Positions 56,402 to 64,000 of a DNA stretch of 64,000 bases are shown piece after piece; position 1 is the first letter of the stretch, and each line of letters begins with the position of its first letter. Position numbers and translations under genes: made by a program. This DNA is from Neurospora tetrasperma FGSC 2508 (Eukaryota; Ascomycota; Sordariomycetes; Sordariales; Sordariaceae), in the NCBI RefSeq assembly GCF_000213175.1, contig NW_009799099.1:124001-188000 (forward strand). Direction: 5' to 3'. Below the pieces are notes generated by a model, which saw nothing but the letters and a program-made list of their open reading frames with translations, ran no database searches and was not told where the DNA came from.

Positions 56402-58507
56402 CTAACTCCCGCTCTCGTTCACTCCAAAGAGGCTCCAATCCTCCATCCCCGGACTTTCATCCCCATTCCCCTCTCCCTCCCTGTCCCACTGCAGCACCCG
56501 TGAATTCCACGAAGACGGCCCAAACATACTCGACTTTATCTGGTTCACCTCCCCAGGAGTCGGCGGCGGCGTAAACTTTCTCTGTTTGCTTCCCGGATCC
56601 CCCTTGAGACTGGTTTCGATTCTGATGGCTCGGGGTTTGCGGTACCGGATTCGTTCCATCCGGTACGTCCTGGTCACCCAGAGCTTGTCCTTATCCACAC
56701 AGTCAGCCGGGTCAGGCGGGTGACGGTAGAAGGCCGCGATGACAGGTCGCCGCAGTTTGCGGTTGTAGAGAGTCCTTGCTTTGCTGCGCAGTGTCTCTCT
56801 CCCGTCCAGCGGAACAGGGAGCACTCCTCCGCGAACGTGGGGATGAAAGAGCTTTTGGCTATACTTGGTCCTATTTGGGACCTGATACGGCATCGTGCTC
56901 ATGCGCTGCCCTGTCGCCCACCTCACGCTCTCGACGCCATTCCGGAACCTACGCCGCTCGTCCACCTCTTTATCGGCCAGATCGATCATGGTGTGGTGGA
57001 ACCATTCATCACACGGCGTAAGATTGGAAGAAAATCCGTCCTTCCCCTTTTTATATTCCTGCTCCACCATCGCCCCGAAAGACATCCCCCCGAAAGTCTT
57101 CCACCCCAGACGGTGCCGGTCGCTCATGTGCGCCACTTTACTAAACCGCTTGACCACATCAATCAGCGTCTTGGAGTAGTTTGCATACAGCCACTCATTA
57201 TGCTTTGTATACCAGTCCTCCGGAAGTTTCTTTGACGTGAACCGAGGCACCTCCTGAACGCCGGCCAGGAGCAAATGATGCAGCATCAGGCCAAGCTCGG
57301 CCTTGTCCTTCCAGGTCTCCTTACCCGGCAAATCCGGACACTCGTTGATCCTGAGATTATGGCTACCAATTCTACTCAGCCCGTTCATCGCCAGCCCAAA
57401 ATCCCCCAGGATGACCTGCGGAAAGTCCTCGTCAAAGTGCTCCAGGCACTTGTCGCGATCATTCTCCCTCTCGTACTGCGTCACCCAATGCATCCAAACA
57501 TTGACCGCATGCGCATCAAAATGCGCCGTCGGCACCCAGTTCGCCGCTCTGGCATCCTCCTTTTCCATCCACTCCCTTTCTTTTTCTCCTTCCTCGGGCA
57601 GTCCTCTCGCCGACCCCCGTTCCTGCGTCTTATCCGGGTGCGTCCGTCCCGTATGTATAAACTTGAAGGCCCTCCCGACCTGCGCAATCACATGCCAAAT
57701 CAACGCCTCGGGAACCGCTTTGCCTATCTTCTTGAACTTCATAATCATCTCCGCCACCGAACCCCCATTGTAGAACTTGCCAAAATGCGTCACGTCCTCC
57801 TGCGGCCAGTCATTTAATTGGAACGCATGCGTCTGCGGCAAGCACGTCAAGTGCGGATCATACAAGAAGCGAAACTCGAGCGTGCGCTTCGTCTCGTCTG
57901 GCAGGCTGTTGAACTTGAGTTCGCCTGGTGGGCCGTCGATGTCCGGAACCCGCGGCCCCTCTTCGCGGCGCGTTTTTAATGAGTAGCCTTTGATGCGCTT
58001 GATGACCACCAACAAGGGGTCTGGTCCGATGGTCCGCCATAGACCGACGGATACGCCTGTTCCGGATTCGACGTCGTACTTCTTCAGCCAGTTGATGAAG
58101 ACCAACCGCAACCCGTCGGGGAAATCTTCTTTTGTTCCGGGACGAAGAAACGCGTTGCTAGTGGAATTTAAGAAATTGCGACGGAGAGAGTCGGTTGCGC
58201 GCATGGGATAGCATGTGTAGGTGAGGTGGTGGTAGGGAAACTCCTTGACGACAAGGGGGTCGGCATCTTCGGGACGGTCTTGGAATTCTTGGTCGGGATT
58301 ATCATCGTTGGAGTTGAAGCCGTCATCCGAAGGCAGCATGGGAAAGTAGTCGGGTGCGTGCGGGGGGGCGGGCTCGATAGCGTAGAGGGCAGGTGCGTTG
58401 TCGATTTCGAGTTGCATGGATTGGTTGTTTCTCACGCTGTGGTCGGAAATGATGTTGCCCTTCCACATGTCGTCACCGGGTGGTGAGGAGAAGGATATTG
58501 GTGCCAT
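56402..58507 (-). CDS. Protein-kinase-like protein with altered catalytic loop
   Basis: Single exon, 701 aa (MAPISFSSPPGDDMWKGN). Kinase marks: LLVVIKRIKGYS (ATP-anchor Lys about 170), a long alpha-C/insert region, EDVTHFGKFYNGGSVAEMI (hinge-like), AVPEALIWHVIAQVGRAFKFIHTG, HFDAHAVNVWMHW (about 329-341; HFD where typical kinases have HRD), QVILGDFGLAM (DFG about 369-371), and a weak APE region. The pattern is seen in fungus-specific expanded kinases. With Lys, catalytic Asp, Asn and DFG kept, activity is possible. The N-terminal 90 residues are acidic; the C-terminal 150 are basic and Arg-rich. Substrate unknown. Confidence 0.78.
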   Translation of the reverse strand: MAPISFSSPPGDDMWKGNIISDHSVRNNQSMQLEIDNAPALYAIEPAPPHAPDYFPMLPSDDGFNSNDDNPDQEFQDRPEDADPLVVKEFPYHHLTYTCYPMRATDSLRRNFLNSTSNAFLRPGTKEDFPDGLRLVFINWLKKYDVESGTGVSVGLWRTIGPDPLLVVIKRIKGYSLKTRREEGPRVPDIDGPPGELKFNSLPDETKRTLEFRFLYDPHLTCLPQTHAFQLNDWPQEDVTHFGKFYNGGSVAEMIMKFKKIGKAVPEALIWHVIAQVGRAFKFIHTGRTHPDKTQERGSARGLPEEGEKEREWMEKEDARAANWVPTAHFDAHAVNVWMHWVTQYERENDRDKCLEHFDEDFPQVILGDFGLAMNGLSRIGSHNLRINECPDLPGKETWKDKAELGLMLHHLLLAGVQEVPRFTSKKLPEDWYTKHNEWLYANYSKTLIDVVKRFSKVAHMSDRHRLGWKTFGGMSFGAMVEQEYKKGKDGFSSNLTPCDEWFHHTMIDLADKEVDERRRFRNGVESVRWATGQRMSTMPYQVPNRTKYSQKLFHPHVRGGVLPVPLDGRETLRSKARTLYNRKLRRPVIAAFYRHPPDPADCVDKDKLWVTRTYRMERIRYRKPRAIRIETSLKGDPGSKQRKFTPPPTPGEVNQIKSSMFGPSSWNSRVLQWDREGEGNGDESPGMEDWSLFGVNESGS

Positions 58508-59185
58508 GGTTGCTAATGTGATGGATGTGTCTATGCTCTATGGGTTTATGATGGTAAGTGAGTGTAAGTGAAAGTGATCGTGAAAGTGAATAAAAGAACT
58601 GAAGAGAATGGAACTGAACAGCAATTCGGAACACAGTCGTATCCGGCTGTTTATGAAGACTCGAGTGCACAAAGGAGATGGTCCCAGGGACCACAAGTGA
58701 ACAATGGGCTTAGAAGATGTGCCTTGCACAAAGGAGATTTTTGGGTTCTTTGTTGAGTGCCGAGCTAATTATGGCATGGCTTATTGTCTCCACGAACTAG
58801 GACAGCCTCGAACTAAGGTACTTGAGAATTGTTCGAGCCGCTTGGGCAGGCGGAGCCTTTTACGAACTGCTACCTCCAAATAAAGTGGCAGTTAATCTAG
58901 AGACAAAGTGCCACACAATTGAAGTGCATGACAGACCAATAGAGCTAGTATACCTGAATTCATCTGTCCTCTCAGCGTTACCAGGACGGGCATGTCTTCC
59001 TCGCGACCACTCCCAACCCTTAGTCCCAACTTTACGCCTCCCTCTCGTGAATAGAAAAAGCCAAAACAAAAGCCAACTTCACAACTACACGAACGGAAAA
59101 GGAATCACGAATGCACAACATGTCCGAAATGATCGAAATGATCAAAAGTTGTGAGACCAGTTAAGAGAAAAATGTAAAAAAAGAA
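58508..59185. other. Intergenic: kinase-like promoter and tRNA-Thr 3' flank
   Basis: GTGA/GTAAGTGA-rich leader about 58,550-58,600. Two CACAAAGGAGAT copies 60 nt apart (about 58,667 and 58,727). No gene. Confidence 0.4.
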
Positions 59186-59300
59186 ATGCCTACTACAGGA
59201 ATCGAACCTGTGATCTTTGCATGTCGTCGTTACCTGGTCTCGCTAAGGAGATTAGGTAGTTATACAAGTGCAACGCATTAGCCACTATGCTAAGCAGGCA
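59186..59300 (-). tRNA. tRNA-Thr (anticodon UGU) with intron
   Basis: On the minus strand: acceptor TGCCTGC/GTAGGCA, D-arm AGCATAGTGGCTAATGC, anticodon stem TTGCA/TGCAA, loop CTTGTA with anticodon TGT, then an intron of about 40 nt just 3' of the anticodon (the usual position), then ATGCAA, and a T-arm ACAGGTTCGATTCCTGT. The intron must be removed by tRNA endonuclease. Confidence 0.92.
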
Positions 59301-61325
59301 TTAGGCTTGTTGTGTCTTTGTTGGAGGAACCCTGCTGAAAGTGGAGTTATGTAGCACAATCTGGTGTCCACCAGCCTCACTGCAGTTCTCCATGTCTAGG
59401 TTGGGCGCGATGCGAAGGATGACTCTGAGGGTCGGCGGACACTCGGGCTTCTCGAATCATTGTCATCTTTTTGGAGCAGATTTCTGATTCAAGAACGGGA
59501 GTAATCTGGTTAAGCTTTCACGTTCAATCTATTGCAATTCGATATTTTGTCACGTGTGGGAGTTTTCCTCTGCATTGAAGTTGGGGTCCGGCGGGTGTCG
59601 GTTGACATGCGGCTGTGGTACAGGTGTTAGCGGAGGAAGGCACCCCGTATACCCGTGCACCCTGTGTACTCCGCTGGATTCCTTTGCTTCCATCCCCGCG
59701 ATGTACCTATTGACCTGACCTGGCCTGCACACAAAACCCATTCATTCTTCCTTTCTCCTTCGACGAAACACATACCAAACAATCAACCGCCCGCTGGTTT
59801 TACACAAAATGCCATCGCGAAACACCAGCTTCGATTGCTGACGCGATTCTCGTCATCCCACCACGACGGTTTATTCGTTTCCATTTGGTCGAGGGTCTTC
59901 ATCTGTCTTTTGCTTCTTGATTTTACCTCGCCATCGAGAACTTGATCATATGCTGGGAGTTTTACGCGGTGAAGTTGTACGTGAGATACGCTTTGTCTCA
60001 GGCGGAAAGTGCGTCCCATTACAGGTGCCAATCCGTGTGGCATTTTCGACCTCGCCTCGCCTGTCTACAAAAGCCATTCTTCGTTTCATGTCCAACTCGT
60101 CAATCACCTTTTTATTTTTTTTGTTTCTTTTTCTCTTTTCCCCTCGCTACCACTTATTCCCAGATGTCGATGTGTCAGGATCGCAAGAACAGGTCAACAA
60201 GGCCTCGCAACCCCCACTGTTCAAACTGACATCCAGAGTAAGATACCGATGGGTTGGGGTCCCCGACACCCTCTGAAGGCCAAGGTAGGTCACGGTACTC
60301 GCTAGAGGTGATGAAGAGTGCCCGCCACTTCGCGCCGTGGACTTTCGTCCCTTCCATATTCGTCGGATCACATTTCATTTCAAACTTTCAATATCATATC
60401 CCCACTCTGCCAAGTAAGTTGTTGTTGACGCCTCAAGTGTGTGCGTGTGCGGGGTGTACGGGCAGTCTTCTTGTGCCCCTGGATTTGCCAAGTTTCTTGG
60501 TTATTGGCAGCTTGTCAGGACAGCCGCACAACATCAAATTTACCTGACCGACGTTCCATATGACAGTTGACATAGGTGGATGGGATATATAATTGCGTGG
60601 AGAAAGAGGGTGAGTAGAGGCGTCAGCCTTAGTGGTAAAACCACTCTCGGCCCCATCCCCGAGTGCAAGAAACTTCCAGCCCCTCCGCTCCCGGCCCCCG
60701 CGATACCTGCGGGCGGTGCTATCCTGGTTGACAAGGCTGTTGATTCCATGTCTTCGTGTTGACGGCCGGCTCTCAAATGTTATATCTGCGACAATAACAA
60801 TGACAGCAGCAACAAAGCATACTTCTGCCCTGCCTCGTCCTCCCCCGGGCTTTCCTCTCCGAAGCCCTTCTCCTCCTCGTCGAGGCTCTGTACCCCCTCA
60901 CCTCAACAAATCCCCCCCCCCCCCCCCCAACGGAACTTTTCTCAACGTAACGTCTCCACACCTTCTCGATATGAGAGTCTGGTAATATACATCGAAGTTT
61001 CTTGTGCGTTTATTGGGCAATTGAGATGATGTGAAACGAGAGACTTATCCTGCCTGTATATCGACAGCTGGCAACGTCATATATCTTTTCTACCACCTGC
61101 AGCAACCCTGATCACTTTTTGAAACGAGGTGTGTTTCTCACCTTCTTCCTTGACCTCAAATCCACTAATCGAACAGTCAGTTACTCGTTACACATTGATC
61201 TTCCGTCAACAACAAAAATACTCCTCACACGTCTTTTGTCACCCACAACGACTTGCCTCTTTCTCTCCACCTCAAACCCAAGCGCCTCATCAATCTTTGC
61301 TTTCTGCTACCACCCCGCAATCAAA
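59301..61325. other. Long intergenic region before the tandem family
   Basis: 2 kb with C/T-rich tracts and a C17 run (60912-60928). Several frames of 60-119 codons on both strands lack domains. The last 200 nt form the C/A-rich leader of the first family gene. Confidence 0.4.
60912..60928. repeat. C17 homopolymer
   Basis: Seventeen C in a row inside a Pro-codon-rich stretch; likely length-variable and prone to sequencing error. Confidence 0.9.
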
Positions 61326-61814
61326 ATGTCCATGTCCAAGGTCATGTCGAACGACAGAGCAGCTGAGAAGCTGTCACACATCCTTCTCAACTACCACTCC
61401 GGCAAGGGCTGGGAGAAAGAACTGGCGGATGTTCTTCAGGCCTTTGCTGTCAAGTATCATGAGCTCTCGCCAGAAGTTCTTCTTGGCACCACCGGGTTCG
61501 ACAATTCTGACGACCACCCCAGCACACTGTGGCATAAGTTCTTTGTCAAGTCACTCCAAAACATGCTAAAGGAGCTTCCGGCTAATGTCGACAAACTGAA
61601 GGAGGCGGTTGATGCGCTTGAGTACAAGGAGGAAGCGGCAGCTAATGAACCTCCACCTTCCAACAAGAGACGCCGCGTAGAAGATAACGAAAATGGCCGC
61701 AGCGTTCGCACTTTGGAAGCTGAAAAGCTCGTCAAGGGAGGATCGTGTATGGATTGGGCATCACATGTAACACTTGCGAACCGAGAAGAGATATTGTCGC
61801 AGGCCGACAGCTGA
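61326..61814 (+). CDS. Tandem small-protein family, copy 1 (162 aa)
   Basis: Start ATCAAAATGTCC; the frame opens earlier at 61119, but the good context and the family alignment place the start at 61326. Product MSMSKVMSNDRAAEKLSHIL, then GWEKELADVLQAFAVKYHEL, LWHKFFVKSLQNMLKELP, and a coil ending in a basic SNKRRRVED nuclear-signal-like patch. The core AxxxLxxxL...LxdVLxxFAxxYxEL...WhxFFVxSLxxMLKxLP recurs in the next two genes. I know no named domain. No signal peptide or membrane segment. Confidence 0.6.
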   Translation: MSMSKVMSNDRAAEKLSHILLNYHSGKGWEKELADVLQAFAVKYHELSPEVLLGTTGFDNSDDHPSTLWHKFFVKSLQNMLKELPANVDKLKEAVDALEYKEEAAANEPPPSNKRRRVEDNENGRSVRTLEAEKLVKGGSCMDWASHVTLANREEILSQADS

Positions 61815-62123
61815 AGGCTACGTGCTTGGACTACCTGTCGCCTGGCGTTGGGACCTTGACTCCTGTGCTTAAGCGCGATGCGATATTTCCACTGTCAGTT
61901 GTTCAGTCGACAATGAACTCCATTGACCCTGACTTCCTTCCTGCCAGGTCTCGACAACAACACGTCTCACTTGCCAACTAGGTATTTAAAGCTTTCAACC
62001 ATGAGCAATCACTACCACACAGCCTCAACGATTGAAGCAAAGTTCGATGTTATTTTCCTTTCGCCCGCTCAGACAACCTCTCCGACAGTCATCAGACTCG
62101 CCGCCATTTCACTTTTAGTCAAC

Positions 62124-62459
62124 ATGTCGCAACCCCAACCACGCGTGTTCACGCGGGAGCAGGCCATAGAGAGTCTTGCGGAAATCCTCATCAAAGACAG
62201 GTTGCCGACGGACCCCAAATGGAAGCGGGCGCTCTCAGACGTCCTCAAAGACTTTGCCGCCAGATACTGCGAACTCTCCCTGAAAGGATGGGATGGGCGA
62301 TTGGACCTAGACATGCAATTGCACAAGGACGCACCTAGCCAGTACTGGCATGTGTACTTTGTCCAGTCGCTTTGCAAGATGTTGAAGTACTCGCCAGCCA
62401 GTACTGAGACTGCTGCCTCTGCTGCTGCTGTCATTGACTTGGACGAGAGTGACAACTGA
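62124..62459 (+). CDS. Tandem small-protein family, copy 2 (111 aa)
   Basis: Starts AACATGTCGCAA, giving MSQPQPRVFTREQAIESLAEILIK, then WKRALSDVLKDFAARYCELS, YWHVYFVQSLCKMLKYSPAS and an acidic VIDLDESDN end. The frame is open upstream to 61,923 but the family match begins here. It matches copy 1 over about 75 residues (about 35-40 percent by eye). 309 nt separate it from copy 1, so it has its own short promoter region or a shared one. Function unknown. Confidence 0.6.
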   Translation: MSQPQPRVFTREQAIESLAEILIKDRLPTDPKWKRALSDVLKDFAARYCELSLKGWDGRLDLDMQLHKDAPSQYWHVYFVQSLCKMLKYSPASTETAASAAAVIDLDESDN

Positions 62460-63556
62460 GAAGCGGGGATTGCTGTTGGAGTTGTAAGGGAAGGAGCGTT
62501 GGGTGGTTACCCCTCTTGAGAAATTTCTTTCCTGCCACTGTCACCTGCCTTCCTTAAATCCCTCTTCACGTCTCAAACACTGACGCCACTGCAATCTTCC
62601 TCTCGGCATCTAGGTAGTCTAACAGGAAGAAGGAGCGTCTACTTACCCCTCAGGAAATGCGATTCCCCGCCGCGCACCTTCTATTCCATACCCCAACTCA
62701 GAGGGAAGCTACCATTGTCAATTCCCTGGAACACCCGGGCACTGACATCACTCTTGCTCGGCATCCAGCAAAGTCTGTGAAAGGGGGTGGGGGAATGAAG
62801 GTTGCTTTCATGTCCGCGGCAGCCGATGGGTCATTCAAAGTGGGATAGATGGGGAAATATTCCTTGATGGTACCTAGATAATGGAAAGCGCATTCTTCTC
62901 CATCCTGATTGCTGATGACTTTGACGGCGAATGGCAAATGCTTCTCCTCTCAACATTGACTTGATGTCCTAATTCCTTTTGTTCCATTCTCGCCAGCGAA
63001 TCAACAGACAACGTCCGCGCAAAATCTTACGCCCCTTTCAGATCACGAAAGATCTCCACAGGTACCTCTAATGATGCCTTTGCGTCTTGCTTGGACTGCA
63101 GTGGAAGGATATGAAAGTCGCTTTGCAGACCAGGGCTTTGAAGCACACATTACGGTATGCTCTCCAGCCTTCGCGGACGTTCCATACTCTTATCTTGATG
63201 TCAAGAACAAAACAGAATAGCCAGACGCTTGCCTTTGGTCATTCAATCTTGACAAGACATGAAAGGAATAACTTGTATGTCCCATCCCGTTGAGCAAAGA
63301 CAACAAGCGTTGCCATACGACAACTGCTCTCCATCTCCTTCTGTTGTTTACAGACCTCCGCGCAGCAACAATTCCACCGGCGCTCTGGTCCGCTATTTAG
63401 GCCGGCCTGGATCCTGTTCCTACTTCAGCATTACCACCACAGTATCCAGCGTCTTGGGTCGTTGACTGTCCACCTCCAACCAACAGTGGTCGTACCTCCG
63501 CACAACCCTATGCCTAATTCCCAGGTCATCATCCATCAACGTCCCAGGCAATCAGA
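62460..63556. other. Spacer between family copies 2 and 3
   Basis: 1.1 kb with short domain-less frames and a CTAGGTAG motif near 62,610. I looked for a fourth degraded copy here and did not find one. Confidence 0.4.
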
Positions 63557-64000
63557 ATGTCGCAATTCCCGGATCCTGTTGGTAGAAAAAAGGCGGCCGA
63601 ATTGTGGTCGAGACTTCTGGATACCTCCAAGTCCAAACCCCCTAGTTCTTTGATGGCATTAAGTAAAGTCCTCCAAGACCTCGCCGAGGAGTTCGACAAG
63701 CGAGTCCGTTCGACTTGGGCTAGCGATCTTTACAGTCTCGCGTGGTGTAACTACTTTGTCGCTGCTTTCGACAGGGTTTTGAGAGATCTGCCACCCTATA
63801 AAGATCTTGATAGCATCGGTGAATTATGCGAGGCGATTGCAAGACTCGAAATCACCGCACCCTCTGATGCCAGCGCTACTACTACTTTATCGATGTCAAG
63901 CCCACCGATATCTCTTCCTCCGACACCACCTTCAAAGTGGACACCCAAGGAGATTACAAAGCCCGCATTGTCAAAGAGGGCACTACGACGACCCTCGAGT
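63557..64000 (+). CDS. Tandem small-protein family, copy 3 (3' end outside window)
   Basis: Start CAGAATGTCGCAA at 63557; 148 codons open to the window edge. MSQFPDPVGRKKAAELWSRLL, SSLMALSKVLQDLAEEFDKR, LAWCNYFVAAFDRVLRDLPP, then SIGELCEAIARLEI, then a Pro/Ser-rich and basic tail (PPTPPSKWTPKEI, KRALRRPS). It shares the MSQ start with copy 2 and the LxxVLxxxA and YFVxxxxxxLxxLP blocks with both others. The tail is extra or longer than in copies 1 and 2. Function unknown. Confidence 0.6.
   Translation, partial: MSQFPDPVGRKKAAELWSRLLDTSKSKPPSSLMALSKVLQDLAEEFDKRVRSTWASDLYSLAWCNYFVAAFDRVLRDLPPYKDLDSIGELCEAIARLEITAPSDASATTTLSMSSPPISLPPTPPSKWTPKEITKPALSKRALRRPSS

Noticed and set aside
60632-60985. 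117-codon Pro-rich plus frame containing the C17 run
   Set aside because: Low complexity; frame depends on the length of a homopolymer.

Overview
The window looks like nuclear DNA of a filamentous ascomycete, almost certainly Neurospora (N. crassa or a near relative). Genes are intron-poor with short introns (about 53-117 nt), GT...AG borders and CTAAC/CTAAT branch sites. Intergenic DNA is rich in CCTA/TAGG microsatellites, and there is a TA-saturated block typical of repeat-induced point mutation (RIP). From memory, the gene order GH6 glucanase, dynactin p25 (ro-12), secreted M43 protease, nitrate transporter (nit-10) fits one N. crassa locus; no database was searched. I rebuilt exons by hand; for most spliced genes the join restores frame and gives a length divisible by three.

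Left third (1-30 kb): a coilin-like nuclear protein (minus, running off the left edge), RIB1-type GTP cyclohydrolase II, a PTH11-like membrane receptor, a secreted GH6 glucanase, tRNA-Ser(UGA), an FAD monooxygenase with a GC-AG intron, a LaeA-like methyltransferase, a short Thr-rich protein, a 939-aa coiled-coil protein, an extended SDR whose catalytic Tyr position holds Phe, dynactin p25, and a Cdc25/Ych1-type rhodanese.

Middle (30-45 kb): an 8-cysteine secreted mini-protein, a five-exon MFS sugar transporter, tRNA-Gly(UCC), a secreted M43 metalloprotease, an unidentified 333-aa secreted protein, a 2EXR-domain protein, and a decayed DUF8021-like gene.

Repeat block (45.8-49.4 kb): an old hAT DNA transposon turned extremely TA-rich, with two solo LTRs of normal base composition, each with a 5-bp target duplication. 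The LTRs therefore landed after the RIP episode.

Right part (50-64 kb): a divergent J-domain protein, nitrate transporter nit-10 with an upstream TCCGCGGA site and a cluster of GATAA sites, complex I subunit NDUFB7/B18 (three tiny exons), a degenerate kinase-like protein, an intron-bearing tRNA-Thr(UGU), and three small tandem same-strand genes that are diverged copies of one unnamed family, the third running off the right edge. That family and the coilin-like protein are the most interesting unexplained items.

The genes do not form one pathway. GH6, the sugar transporter and the M43 protease fit plant-biomass use; nit-10 stands alone with its own nitrogen-control sites.
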